Below, piece by piece: positions 1 to 8,933 of a DNA stretch of 64,000 bases. Within the stretch, counting starts at the first letter, position 1, and the number at the start of each line of letters is the position of its first letter. The translations under genes and the position numbers were made by a program. The stretch lies in assembly GCA_030683155.1 (NCBI GenBank), contig JAUXMV010000062.1, positions 1-64,000 of the forward strand, read 5' to 3'. The notes beneath the pieces are model-generated. The model saw only the letters and a program-made list of their open reading frames with translations, did no database searches and was not told the origin of the DNA. Origin of the DNA: Bacteroidales bacterium. GTDB taxonomy: Bacteria > Bacteroidota > Bacteroidia > Bacteroidales > F082.

Positions 1-80
1 TCCTTTAACTCAAAATCTTGTGTGATTTCTATTGGAACTACAAGGCTTAACAACTCTTTAAAAAGATCATCTTTTGTCAT
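1..80 (-). CDS. N-terminus of a truncated protein, possibly a transposition regulator
   Basis: An open frame starts with ATG at 80 on the minus strand and runs off the left edge after 26 codons without a stop. The visible residues begin MTKDDLFKELLSLVVP. This resembles, from memory only, the start of small Bacteroidota proteins annotated as ISAon1-family transposition regulators. No terminal inverted repeat or target duplication is visible, because the rest of the gene lies outside the window. It is divergent from the permease gene at 249. With so few residues the identity is a guess; the open frame itself is more secure. Confidence 0.4.
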   Translation of the reverse strand, partial: MTKDDLFKELLSLVVPIEITQDFELK

Positions 81-248
81 TTTGCTTTTTTTATGCTAAG
101 GTAATTATTATCCCCAGCACATCAAAATAATAAGTAGCCCAGGAATGAGTTGAAAGGTTCAACATTCAAACTTTTAATGAAAAAATCAGGCTGAAAAGCA
201 CATTGGATTTTTGTTAAATTTACCGGCTGAAAAATTCAAACACATTGA

Positions 249-1460
249 ATGAACAACAATGAATCGAAAGCTTTGTCACCCTCAGGGATTGCATGGAAAA
301 AGTTCCGGCGAAATCCGATGGGCATGGCAGCTTTGTATTTCGTTTTCCTGATAATACTGATAGCTTTTCTAGGATATCTGATTTCTCCGGACGAAACACC
401 ATTTGCCAACCGGCAGATACTAGAAATCACCACGCAAAAACCCGGCTTCAATGTTTCTATGCTAAAAGTTCGAAACAACAATGCATCGGTAAACAAAAAT
501 CTACTGCATAAAATGTTCTTTGGCGAACGCGATCAATTCAGCTATTTTCCTCTGAGTAATTATCGTTTCACAAATGACAGCATATATATTAAGGTCTTTG
601 ACCCAGAACCGGAATTTTCGATCGATGAGACGGGATTTCATATGGCCGATGTTTGTTTTGCCCTGACTGAAACGCCAGCAAAAAGCAAAAATGAAACCTT
701 CCTTTTCAAAGACTTGGATTCCCGTGAAATTGAAATAAGCAATTCAGAGATAAAAATCCTGATTGAAAAAAAGCACATCATCAAAAAGCGTTTCTGGCTA
801 GGGACAGATCAGTTTGGCCGCGACCTGCTGAGTCGCCTGCTTATTGGCGCACGCATCAGCCTTTCAGTTGGTTTCATCTCCGTTTTCATTTCCTTGCTGG
901 TCGGCATTCTTATCGGAAGCATCGGCGGCTATTTTGGTGGAAAAACGGATGATTTTGTGATGTGGCTGATCAATGTCGTTTGGTCGATCCCAACGTTGTT
1001 GCTCGTTATTGCCATCACTTTTGCTTTGGGAAAAGGGTTCTGGCAGGTTTTTATTGCGGTCGGGCTAACAATGTGGGTAGAAGTTGCAAGAGTTGTTCGG
1101 GGACAGATGATGAGTTTACGTGAAAAAGAATTTGCTGAGGCTGCTAAAGTGCTTGGCTATAATGATTTGAGAATAATTGTAAAACATCTGTTGCCCAATG
1201 TCATGAGTCCGGTAATTGTGATTTCAGCCGCGAATTTTGCATCAGCAATTTTAATTGAAGCCGGACTAAGCTTTCTTGGACTAGGCGTGCAGCCACCTGT
1301 GCCATCCTGGGGCAGCATGATCAAAGAAAACTACGCTTTCATCATCCTCGATTCGGCCTATTTAGCCATCATGCCAGGTATCGCCATTATGTTGCTGGTG
1401 CTGTCTTTTATGCTCATTGGTAATGCTTTACGTGACGCACTCGATGTAAGGGCAAATTAG
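249..1460 (+). CDS. ABC transporter permease, OppC/DppC type, with large N-terminal insertion
   Basis: Inner-membrane permease subunit of a peptide/nickel-type ABC importer. The N-terminus (about 12-47) carries the OppC_N signature and a first membrane helix at about 28-47. The permease core starts near residue 183 with LGTDQFGRD. The EAA loop that docks the ATPase is clear at about 293-316 (EFAEAAKVLGYNDLR, then HLLPN). At 403 residues it is about 100 longer than typical DppC proteins. The extra length is a polar segment between the first helix and the core (about 50-180), expected outside the membrane. No DppB-type partner, ATPase or binding protein is adjacent, so the substrate cannot be inferred. 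The ATG at 249 gives a normal OppC start. Confidence 0.88.
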   Translation: MNNNESKALSPSGIAWKKFRRNPMGMAALYFVFLIILIAFLGYLISPDETPFANRQILEITTQKPGFNVSMLKVRNNNASVNKNLLHKMFFGERDQFSYFPLSNYRFTNDSIYIKVFDPEPEFSIDETGFHMADVCFALTETPAKSKNETFLFKDLDSREIEISNSEIKILIEKKHIIKKRFWLGTDQFGRDLLSRLLIGARISLSVGFISVFISLLVGILIGSIGGYFGGKTDDFVMWLINVVWSIPTLLLVIAITFALGKGFWQVFIAVGLTMWVEVARVVRGQMMSLREKEFAEAAKVLGYNDLRIIVKHLLPNVMSPVIVISAANFASAILIEAGLSFLGLGVQPPVPSWGSMIKENYAFIILDSAYLAIMPGIAIMLLVLSFMLIGNALRDALDVRAN

Positions 1461-1550
1461 CAGGTTCTTCAAAATGCCCTGATGCCTAAAATCCATTTAC
1501 AGACTGTTATTCACTGGATTTTCAGACTTTATCAGCAGCATTATTATGTT

Positions 1551-1558
1551 TAACTTTG
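1551..1558 (+). promoter_or_regulatory. Candidate -7 promoter element for the LptF/G-type gene
   Basis: TAACTTTG matches the Bacteroidota -7 consensus TAnnTTTG and lies 25 bases before the proposed TTG start. No TTG is seen 17-23 bases upstream; TTA occurs there instead. Confidence 0.5.
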
Positions 1559-1583
1559 CCGTCGGTTTTGAAAATCGAAAGCT

Positions 1584-3326
1584 TTGAAAAAAATCTATCA
1601 ATATGTTGTGAAATCCTATCTGGGGCCTTTCGTCCTTACGTTTTTCATTGCACTGTTCATCCTTTTGATGCAGTTTCTATGGAAATATATTGACGATTTG
1701 GTTGGCAAAGGTTTGGAAGGACACATTATTGCTCAGCTTATGTTTTATGCAAGTGCCACCTTTGTGCCGTTAGCACTTCCACTTGCAATTCTATTATCAT
1801 CGCTCATGACATTTGGCAATCTTGGCGAACATTATGAGCTCGTTGCAATGAAAGCCTCAGGAATTTCCACCTGGAAAATAATGCGGCCACTGGTCTATTT
1901 ATCTTTTGGAATCAGCATCTTAGCATTCGTTTTTTCCAACAATGTGCTGCCTGTTGCCAACCTGAAATTTCAATCACTTTTATACGATGTACGGCAGCAG
2001 AAACTTGCTTTCAACATTAGCGAAGGCGTATTCTATAATGGAATTGAAAATTATATCATTCGTGTCGGAGAAAAAGACCGCGATGGACGCACAATTTATG
2101 ATGTAAAAATCTATGACCATACCGACAGGGTCGGAAACATCAAAGTGACAACAGCAAAATCAGGGTATATGGAGCTAAGTCCTGATCAGCGCAATGTTAT
2201 TTTTACACTTTTCGACGGATATTCCTATACCGATATCGTTACAACACGCAATTACCGCGACAACAGGCCTTTTGACAGAACAGTTTTCAGACAACAACGC
2301 ATCAAATTCGACCTGAGTGAGTTCGACTTAACACGTACACAAGAAGAGTTGTTTAAAAGTCATTACAGCATGCTCAATACGCGGCAGTTAACACAATTTA
2401 TCGACTCGTTAAATTTAAGATACACCGAAAGAAAAGAACGGTATACAGCTACATTTTACAAACGTTTTCAGCATTTATCAACAATTGACACTTCCTACAA
2501 ACCAGTTCCCAGAAGCCGATTTGCCAAAGCAGCTCAACTTGACAATGACAGCCTTCAATCATCAAAAACAGATAGCATCTTTGTATCAGCAGACAGAAAT
2601 TACGTCACAACAGCAGATAGCGCTGATATTTCTTTTTCGTATGCATTTTATGATTTTACAGCGGAATATGATACCAATCATATCGTTCTTTTTGACAGCA
2701 ATATTTTGGTAAAAGCCGACAGCATTGAATCGTTGTTGATGGACAGCACTAACCTTGCCGCTTTTGACAGTTCAAAAAATTTGGAAGTTAATGCAGATGC
2801 TTTGGTTGCAGCAAAAAAGGAAAATGTCAAAAGCTATAAATCCTCTTTTATGGAACCTTACCTTCAAAGTGAAAAGTTCAATATTATCGAGCTGGCAATC
2901 AATGCTGCACGCAACAACAGAGACAACATAAATTTCAACAACAAAGACTTCGATTACCAGACAGAAAACATTCGTAAGCATGAAATCGTCTGGCACAAAA
3001 AATTTACCCTTTCAATTGCATGTCTCATCCTGTTTTTTATTGGTGCGCCTATGGGAGCAATCATTAGAAAAGGCGGGCTAGGATTACCGGTTGTAATTTC
3101 AGTTTTCTTCTTTGTCATTTATCATATCACCAGCATAACAGGAGAAAAGGCTGCCAAAGTAGGCGATCTTGATATATTTTTCGGAGTTTGGCTCTCATCC
3201 ATTGTTCTGATGCCAATTGGGATTTTCCTCACAATAAAGTCGGCTACAGATGCACCATTATTGGATGCAGAAAGCTGGAAAAAATTCTTCAACAGGCTAA
3301 AGCCGACAAAAGCAAGATTGAAATGA
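1584..3326 (+). CDS. LptF/LptG family permease (YjgP/YjgQ)
   Basis: Inner-membrane permease of the lipopolysaccharide export (Lpt) machine, which moves LPS from the inner membrane to the periplasmic bridge. Three N-terminal helices (about 12-33, 52-78, 101-121) and three C-terminal helices (about 474-495, 500-520, 530-552) flank a long periplasmic part, as in YjgP/YjgQ proteins. The MKASGIS motif follows helix 2. It starts with TTG: the sequence MKKIYQYVVKSYLG is a typical family N-terminus and no nearby ATG fits. At 580 residues it is much longer than the roughly 360 of proteobacterial LptF/G; the excess is a polar Asp/Ser-rich insert around 285-440. Its stop overlaps the next gene's start (ATGA), suggesting translational coupling. 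Whether it is LptF or LptG cannot be told from sequence alone. Confidence 0.88.
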   Translation: MKKIYQYVVKSYLGPFVLTFFIALFILLMQFLWKYIDDLVGKGLEGHIIAQLMFYASATFVPLALPLAILLSSLMTFGNLGEHYELVAMKASGISTWKIMRPLVYLSFGISILAFVFSNNVLPVANLKFQSLLYDVRQQKLAFNISEGVFYNGIENYIIRVGEKDRDGRTIYDVKIYDHTDRVGNIKVTTAKSGYMELSPDQRNVIFTLFDGYSYTDIVTTRNYRDNRPFDRTVFRQQRIKFDLSEFDLTRTQEELFKSHYSMLNTRQLTQFIDSLNLRYTERKERYTATFYKRFQHLSTIDTSYKPVPRSRFAKAAQLDNDSLQSSKTDSIFVSADRNYVTTADSADISFSYAFYDFTAEYDTNHIVLFDSNILVKADSIESLLMDSTNLAAFDSSKNLEVNADALVAAKKENVKSYKSSFMEPYLQSEKFNIIELAINAARNNRDNINFNNKDFDYQTENIRKHEIVWHKKFTLSIACLILFFIGAPMGAIIRKGGLGLPVVISVFFFVIYHITSITGEKAAKVGDLDIFFGVWLSSIVLMPIGIFLTIKSATDAPLLDAESWKKFFNRLKPTKARLK

Positions 3327-4537
3327 GAGTCCTTTTTCTTTGCAATAAATCACCCTATCCAGCCCTTGAAGGTGGCCCAATCGCGATGAACAGCCTTATT
3401 GAAGGCTTACTCGAAGCTGGGCATCAGGTAAAAATTCTTGCTGTAAATTCAGATAAATACAACATCAACCCTGATGAAATCCCTGAAGAATATCGCAAAA
3501 AAACAGGAATAGAACTAATCCATCTTGATCTTGGCATTAAAGCGTATGATGCGTTTTTGAACCTGCTGACAAATAAATCCTATCATGTTGAACGTTTTAT
3601 TTCGGCTGAGTTCACCAAAAAACTGATTCAGGTGCTTGACAGCACTCAATTCGATGTAGTGCAACTTGAAACCTTGTTTATGGTGCCTTATATCACTCAT
3701 ATCCGCAAGCACAGCAAGGCAATCATCGTATTAAGGGCGCACAACATTGAGCATCTTATCTGGCAGCGTTTGGCTGAACAAACATCGTTTTTGCCAAAAC
3801 GCCTTTACCTGAAACATCTTACACATACCTTGAAGTCTTTTGAATTGAAAGCACTAAGCCAGGTTGACGGAATTGCAGCAATAACACGGAAAGACGCTGA
3901 TTTCTTCCGTGGAAATTCATCAATGCCCGTTATTGATATTCCATTTGGAATCAATCCCTTAAGTTTTGATATTTCTCCTGTGGAAACGGAATCACCCTCT
4001 CTTTTTCATATCGGTGCAATGAACTGGATACCAAATGAAGAAGGAATTCGCTGGTTTCTTGACAATGTTTGGCCTGAGGTTTATAAAAAATTACCTGAAC
4101 TTAAATTCTATCTTGCCGGCCGCTACATGCCCGGATGGCTGGTTAATGGCTACAAACCCAATATTGTTGTTGTTGGCGAAGTCGAAAATGCACAAGCCTT
4201 TGTAAAATCAAAATCCATTGCGCTGGTGCCATTGCTTTCAGGCAGTGGCATCCGAATCAAGATTATAGAAGCAATGGCACTTGGCAAAACAGTAATCACG
4301 ACTGAGATTGGCGCTGAAGGCATCTTTTATAAAGATGAAAAAAATATTTTGATAGCTAATAAAGTCATTGAATTTGTCGAGGCGATCGAAAAATGCGCAA
4401 CCAATCCGGATTTCTGCCAGTTTATCGGACAAAATGCACGTCAGCTGATTGAAGAAGTTTATGACAACAGCAAAATTGTTCATCGTCTACTATTGTTTTA
4501 CAACGAACTTAAAAAGAGAACTTCCACTCATCACTAA
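3323..4537 (+). CDS. Glycosyltransferase family 4-like protein
   Basis: Probable cytoplasmic GT-B glycosyltransferase using a nucleotide-sugar donor. The N-terminal half begins MRVLFLCNKSPYPALEGG, typical of the acceptor domain. The C-terminal donor half has the GT4-like stretch SGSGIRIKIIEAMALGK near residues 305-321, followed by the usual T-E-x-G-A-E-G turn. The open frame extends upstream to 3188 inside the permease gene, but the ATG at 3323 fits the family start and overlaps the preceding stop in an ATGA arrangement. The product is 404 residues. Coupling to the LptF/G-type permease and the second glycosyltransferase downstream suggest a role in surface glycan or LPS assembly. The sugar and acceptor are unknown. 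Confidence 0.85.
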   Translation: MRVLFLCNKSPYPALEGGPIAMNSLIEGLLEAGHQVKILAVNSDKYNINPDEIPEEYRKKTGIELIHLDLGIKAYDAFLNLLTNKSYHVERFISAEFTKKLIQVLDSTQFDVVQLETLFMVPYITHIRKHSKAIIVLRAHNIEHLIWQRLAEQTSFLPKRLYLKHLTHTLKSFELKALSQVDGIAAITRKDADFFRGNSSMPVIDIPFGINPLSFDISPVETESPSLFHIGAMNWIPNEEGIRWFLDNVWPEVYKKLPELKFYLAGRYMPGWLVNGYKPNIVVVGEVENAQAFVKSKSIALVPLLSGSGIRIKIIEAMALGKTVITTEIGAEGIFYKDEKNILIANKVIEFVEAIEKCATNPDFCQFIGQNARQLIEEVYDNSKIVHRLLLFYNELKKRTSTHH

Positions 4538-4605
4538 AGCACATCTCTTTGCTTCCTGAAAAACACCAAACGCTTCCGAGGTCATAGTTTTTGCTGCAAA
4601 CTTTT

Positions 4606-4613
4606 TATCTTTG
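4606..4613 (+). promoter_or_regulatory. Candidate -7 promoter element for the second glycosyltransferase
   Basis: TATCTTTG matches TAnnTTTG and ends 39 bases before the ATG at 4653. No convincing -33 TTG is present at the usual spacing. Confidence 0.5.
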
Positions 4614-4652
4614 TGGAGTTATTACTGTCCAGAAACGGATTAATTGACTGGC

Positions 4653-5831
4653 ATGAAGATATTTGTATTATTATCCCGTATACCATGGCCTCTGGAAAAG
4701 GGCGACAAACTAAGGGCATACAACCAGATTAAGCAACTTGCTGCAGGCAATGAAATAATACTTTGCGCCCTGAATTCTGATCCAAAAGCTGACAAACAAA
4801 CGGCTTTCAAAGCCTTGCAGCCCTATTGTCGTTCTGTAAATTTTATCGATTTATCCGGCATTGGCATCGGATTGAACCTCATATGGGCTTGGATTTCCGG
4901 CAAACCGCTTCAGACAGGATACTTTTACAATGCAAGCGCTGCCGGTAAAATTCACAAACTGATCAAGCAGCATCAGCCGGATGTTTTATACGGACAGCTT
5001 TTGCGCGTAGCTGAATATATCCGTTATGAAAAACTTCCAAAAGCGCTCGATTATCAGGACATCTTTTCAAAAGGTATGCAGCGTCGATTTGAAATTGCAC
5101 CATGGATTTTAAAGCCATTTTTTAAAATGGAATATACGCGGCTTATGCATTATGAAGCCGCAGTTTTTGACAATTTCGAACTGAAAACAATCATCAGTCT
5201 GCCCGACAAAATTCTCATCCCCCACCCCGACAGAGATAAAATTCTCGTTGTTCCGAATGGCGTGGATCACGATTTTTTTAAGCCCATTGAGACAACGAAA
5301 AAATTTGATCTGGTTTTCACTGGCAACATGGCTTATCCTCCAAATGTGAACGCTGCCGAATATCTGGCTCTTGAAATTTTACCGCTTGTCTGGGAGATAT
5401 TTCCTGACACAAAATTACTTATTGCAGGTGCAACGCCCGATAAAAAAGTGAAAGCGCTGGCATCAGATCGTATTTTTGTTAGCGGATGGATGGACGATAT
5501 CAGAATGGCCTATGCCGAATCAAAGGTTTTCATTGCACCGATGCGCATTGGCACGGGTTTGCAGAATAAATTGCTTGAAGCCATGTCAATGCTGCTTCCT
5601 TGTGTCACAACAACCCTTGCCAACGGGGCTCTTGGTGCTGTTGAAGGAGAAGAACTGATCGTAGGCAATGACTCTCGTGAACTTGCAAACGCTGTTATTT
5701 TCCTGCTTTCAGAAGAGGAAAATGCTAAGAAAATTGCAAAAAACGGCTACGACTTTGTACATCGGAATTTCGACTGGAAAAGTTCTACAAATCTCTTGGA
5801 AGCCTCCCTAAAAGATATTTCACAAAAATAA
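4653..5831 (+). CDS. Glycosyltransferase, GT4 / PEP-CTERM-associated sugar transferase type
   Basis: Probable GT-B glycosyltransferase of about 392 residues. It opens MKIFVLLSRIPWPLEKGDK, a form common in sugar transferases of exopolysaccharide loci. The donor-binding half contains VVPNGVDHDFF (a GT4 hallmark) and, nearer the C-terminus, MRIGTGLQNKLLEAMSM. The frame could begin at a TTG at 4644, but the ATG at 4653 gives the family N-terminus. It is about 115 bases after the previous glycosyltransferase and has its own promoter-like element, so it may be a separate unit. The two glycosyltransferases are related in fold but not close copies. Substrate unknown. Confidence 0.85.
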   Translation: MKIFVLLSRIPWPLEKGDKLRAYNQIKQLAAGNEIILCALNSDPKADKQTAFKALQPYCRSVNFIDLSGIGIGLNLIWAWISGKPLQTGYFYNASAAGKIHKLIKQHQPDVLYGQLLRVAEYIRYEKLPKALDYQDIFSKGMQRRFEIAPWILKPFFKMEYTRLMHYEAAVFDNFELKTIISLPDKILIPHPDRDKILVVPNGVDHDFFKPIETTKKFDLVFTGNMAYPPNVNAAEYLALEILPLVWEIFPDTKLLIAGATPDKKVKALASDRIFVSGWMDDIRMAYAESKVFIAPMRIGTGLQNKLLEAMSMLLPCVTTTLANGALGAVEGEELIVGNDSRELANAVIFLLSEEENAKKIAKNGYDFVHRNFDWKSSTNLLEASLKDISQK

Positions 5832-5869
5832 ACATCATTTCAAGTGTGCATGATTTGTCCCTTTTGCGA

Positions 5870-5908
5870 CCTTCAAGTCAGATCATTGCTTGAAGGGAGT
5901 CCTTTTTT
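5870..5908 (+). terminator. Rho-independent terminator after the glycosyltransferase
   Basis: An 8-base stem (CCTTCAAG at 5870-5877 with CTTGAAGG at 5889-5896) is followed by a T-run at 5903-5908. It lies about 40 bases after the glycosyltransferase stop. The 3' arm also contains the -33 TTG of the next promoter. Confidence 0.6.
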
Positions 5909-5919
5909 GATTAATTTTG
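5890..5919 (+). promoter_or_regulatory. Promoter of ettA
   Basis: TTG at 5890-5892, a 19-base spacer and TAATTTTG at 5912-5919 make a full Bacteroidota-type promoter about 70 bases before the GTG start. Its -33 element overlaps the 3' arm of the upstream terminator hairpin. Confidence 0.65.
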
Positions 5920-5987
5920 ACACTCAAAAGGCAAGAGATTCTGCATCAGAATCTATTCTAAGATATTGAAATCAAATACTATAAGCA

Positions 5988-7667
5988 GTGGCAGACGATA
6001 AGAAAATTATTTTTTCGATGGTAGGAGTGAGCAAGGTCATTCCTCCCTCAAGAACGATTTTGAAGGACATTTACCTTTCATTTTATTACGGTGCAAAAAT
6101 CGGCATCATCGGACTCAATGGCTCAGGAAAATCTACTTTGTTGCGCATTATTGCAGGCAAGGAAAAATCCTATAAGGGAGACGTGGTCTTTTCTCCGGGA
6201 TACTCCGTTGGCATGCTCGATCAGGAGCCGGATCTTGACAACAGCAAAACTGTGAGACAGGTTGTTGAAGAAGGTGTTCAGGAAATTGTTGACATTTTAA
6301 AAGCCTATGAAGCTGTAAACAACCGCTTTATGGAGCCAATGTCAGACGATGAAATGAATAAACTGATCGAAGAACAGGGCCGTCTGACCGATCTGATCGA
6401 ACAGAAAGACGCATGGGAACTCGACAGTAAATTGGAAAGAGCCATGGATGCATTGCGCTGTCCCGAACCCGAAGCATCGATTAAACATCTTTCAGGCGGT
6501 GAGCGTCGCAGGGTGGCATTGTGTCGTCTTTTGCTGAGCGAACCAGATATTTTATTGCTCGATGAGCCTACCAACCACCTTGATGCTGAATCTGTTGAAT
6601 GGCTTGAGCAACATCTTCAGCAATATAAAGGCACTGTGATAGCAGTAACCCATGACCGTTACTTTTTAGATCATGCAGCCGGCTGGATTTTAGAACTTGA
6701 CCGCGGCGAAGGCATCCCATGGAAAGGCAATTATTCATCATGGCTTGAGCAAAAAACCAAGCGGCTTGAAATGGAAGAAAAAACCGAAAGTCGCCGCAGA
6801 AAAACACTTGAACGAGAACTTGAATGGGTTCGTATGGCTCCCAAAGCACGTCATGCCAAATCCAAAGCAAGGCTTGGTTCCTACGAAAAGATGCTCAATG
6901 AAGATGTAAAACAAAAAGAAGATCGGCTTGAGTTGGTTATCCCCAATGGTCCAAGGTTGGGCAACAAAGTAATTGAATGTAAAAACGTTACCAAAGCATT
7001 TGGAGACAAATTACTCTTCGAGAATCTGAGTTTCAGCCTCCCGCCTGCTGGTATTGTTGGAATTATTGGTCCAAACGGAGCGGGTAAAACAACGCTTTTC
7101 AGATTGATAATGGGAATGGAGAAACCTGATGAAGGCACTTTTGAAGTGGGCGAAACGGTGAAAGTTGGTTATGTTGACCAGGCACACGAAGAAATAGATC
7201 CTGAAAAAACTGTTTTTGAAGTTATTTCAGGAGGCCAAGATGAAATCAAACTGAGCAATAAAACGATGAATTCAAGGGCTTACGTAGCAAGATTCAATTT
7301 CAGTGGAAACGATCAGAGTAAAAAAGCTGGCGTGCTCTCCGGAGGAGAAAGAAATCGCATGCATCTGGCAATGACACTCAAGCAAGAAGCCAATGTTTTG
7401 CTGCTCGATGAGCCTTCCAACGATATTGATATCAACACCTTGCGCGCCCTTGAAGAAGGTATCGAAAATTATGCAGGCTGTGCTGTCGTTATCTCCCACG
7501 ACCGCTGGTTTTTAGACCGCGTTGCAACCCATATCCTGGCTTTTGAAGGCAATTCTCAAGTGTATTTCTTTGAAGGAAGTTATACCGAATATGAAGAAAA
7601 TAAACGCAAAAGACTTGGAGATCTTGGTCCAACACGCATCAGATACAAGAAACTGAAAGCCGATTAA
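5988..7667 (+). CDS. ettA: Energy-dependent translational throttle protein EttA (ABC-F)
   Basis: Cytoplasmic ABC-F ATPase that binds the ribosomal E site and gates the first elongation cycle according to energy state. Two ABC cassettes without membrane segments are visible. Cassette 1 has Walker A GLNGSGKST at 42-50, signature LSGGERRR and Walker B LLLDEPTNHLD. Cassette 2 has Walker A GPNGAGKTT at about 361-369, signature LSGGERNR and LLLDEPSNDID. A charged linker with many Arg and Lys residues lies between them (about 240-325). The length of 559 residues matches EttA. Translation starts at GTG, since MADDKKIIFSMVGVSK is the expected N-terminus. It is a single-gene unit with a good promoter. 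Confidence 0.95.
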   Translation: MADDKKIIFSMVGVSKVIPPSRTILKDIYLSFYYGAKIGIIGLNGSGKSTLLRIIAGKEKSYKGDVVFSPGYSVGMLDQEPDLDNSKTVRQVVEEGVQEIVDILKAYEAVNNRFMEPMSDDEMNKLIEEQGRLTDLIEQKDAWELDSKLERAMDALRCPEPEASIKHLSGGERRRVALCRLLLSEPDILLLDEPTNHLDAESVEWLEQHLQQYKGTVIAVTHDRYFLDHAAGWILELDRGEGIPWKGNYSSWLEQKTKRLEMEEKTESRRRKTLERELEWVRMAPKARHAKSKARLGSYEKMLNEDVKQKEDRLELVIPNGPRLGNKVIECKNVTKAFGDKLLFENLSFSLPPAGIVGIIGPNGAGKTTLFRLIMGMEKPDEGTFEVGETVKVGYVDQAHEEIDPEKTVFEVISGGQDEIKLSNKTMNSRAYVARFNFSGNDQSKKAGVLSGGERNRMHLAMTLKQEANVLLLDEPSNDIDINTLRALEEGIENYAGCAVVISHDRWFLDRVATHILAFEGNSQVYFFEGSYTEYEENKRKRLGDLGPTRIRYKKLKAD

Positions 7668-7762
7668 AATAGGCTTTAATTAACAGCATTACGCTTTAAA
7701 TCATTTATTTAGAATTGTTTAACAGCAAATCTAATTTTTAATTTTTCTAATTTCATTCGATA

Positions 7763-8377
7763 ATGAGCAACAATATTCCAGAAAATAGTTTTCATGATTT
7801 GGTTCTTAAAAACAGAAGTTATCGTCGCTTCGATGCAAGCATTCCTGTTTCGGAGCAAATCTTGTTTGACTTACTGGAATTAGTCAGATTGACCCCTTCT
7901 TCAAAAAATCGTCAACCGCTTAAATACATACTTATAAACAATCAGGATGATTGCAATTTTGTTTTCAGTCATTTGAAGTGGGCATGGTTTTTACGCAATT
8001 GGGATGGGCCTTCTCCTGAGGAGCGTCCAACAGCTTATCTCATCATGTTATTGGACAAAAACCTTAACGACAAGGCCGATTTTGATGCTGGAATTGCGGC
8101 TCAAACGATATTGCTCGGAGCAGTTGAAAAAGATTTTGGCGGTTGTATCATTCGCACCTTTAACCGCTATGAGCTTGCCAAATATTTCTGTCTGCCCGAA
8201 AATTTTGACATCATAATGGTCATTGCTCTTGGAAAGCCTGCTGAAGAAATTATTATTGACAACAATGGCTCTTCTGGAAAAATGGAGTATTTCAGAGATG
8301 AAAATGGATTGCACCATGTGCCGAAAAGAACTGTTAACGAACTAATATATAGCCCTATACGACATGATCAAGATTAA
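7763..8377 (+). CDS. Nitroreductase family protein
   Basis: Probable FMN-dependent oxidoreductase of the nitroreductase fold (204 residues). The N-terminus has the family's arginine-rich flavin-phosphate motif (NRSYRRFD at about 17-24). It is followed by LTPSSKNRQPLKY at about 43-55, where small residues and Asn line the flavin site. The later GGCIIRTFNR and IALGKPAE segments also fit the fold. The physiological substrate is unknown; the family reduces nitro compounds, quinones or flavins with NAD(P)H. Its last 14 bases overlap the start of the WbuC-like cupin gene, so the two are almost certainly co-translated. Confidence 0.85.
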   Translation: MSNNIPENSFHDLVLKNRSYRRFDASIPVSEQILFDLLELVRLTPSSKNRQPLKYILINNQDDCNFVFSHLKWAWFLRNWDGPSPEERPTAYLIMLLDKNLNDKADFDAGIAAQTILLGAVEKDFGGCIIRTFNRYELAKYFCLPENFDIIMVIALGKPAEEIIIDNNGSSGKMEYFRDENGLHHVPKRTVNELIYSPIRHDQD

Positions 8378-8840
8378 CGGGGAGTTCATCGAAAATGTTT
8401 CTTTGAAAGCTAAAGCTGCTCCAAGACGAAGAATCAACCACAATTTTCATCCGTTTCCTGAAGATACGCTTCAAAGAATGCTGAATGCGATGGAACCCGA
8501 TACCTACATCCAGCCTCATAAACACGAGAATCCTGACAAAACGGAGGTTTTCTTTTGTTTGCGCGGAAAAATGCTTGTCGTTGAATATCATGACGATGGA
8601 AGTGTTGCCGATTTCATCATTCTGGATAGCAATTCCGGTAATTTTGGTTGTGAAATTGCACCACGAATTTATCACAACATCATTTGTCTTGAAAGTGGTT
8701 CAGTTGCGTACGAAGTTAAAGACGGTCCTTATAACCCACATGACGATAAGCATTTCGCTCCATGGGCTCCATCCGAAAACGATAAAGATGCGATTGAATT
8801 TAATGAAAAGCTTTTGAAACAACTGAAGATTTCTCTTTAG
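8364..8840 (+). CDS. WbuC family cupin-fold metalloprotein
   Basis: Small cytoplasmic cupin of 158 residues. The metal motif is clear: HKHENPDKTEVFFCLRG (two His and one Glu with usual spacing), and a later His in the PRIYHNII segment supplies the fourth ligand. The sequence around NFHPFPEDTLQRMLNA and MEPDTYIQPH is characteristic of WbuC, a family often found in O-antigen clusters but of uncertain reaction. The gene starts inside the end of the nitroreductase gene in a different frame, so translation is probably coupled. No O-antigen cluster is adjacent, although two glycosyltransferases lie 3-5 kb upstream. Confidence 0.85.
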   Translation: MIKINGEFIENVSLKAKAAPRRRINHNFHPFPEDTLQRMLNAMEPDTYIQPHKHENPDKTEVFFCLRGKMLVVEYHDDGSVADFIILDSNSGNFGCEIAPRIYHNIICLESGSVAYEVKDGPYNPHDDKHFAPWAPSENDKDAIEFNEKLLKQLKISL

Positions 8841-8902
8841 CCTGATTCAATATCTTCAACAGTCTTCGTTGCTTTTAGAAATGACAAAAGCCCCAAATTT
8901 AC

Positions 8903-8910
8903 TACATTTG
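8903..8910 (+). promoter_or_regulatory. Candidate -7 promoter element for hisS
   Basis: TACATTTG matches TAnnTTTG and ends 23 bases before the hisS ATG. ATG rather than TTG occurs at the -33 position. Confidence 0.5.
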
Positions 8911-8933
8911 CACCCTTAAAACACGCTGATTTT

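Noticed and set aside
3188-3322. Upstream extension of the first glycosyltransferase
   Set aside because: It lies inside the LptF/G-type gene; the ATG at 3323 fits the family N-terminus and the ATGA overlap.
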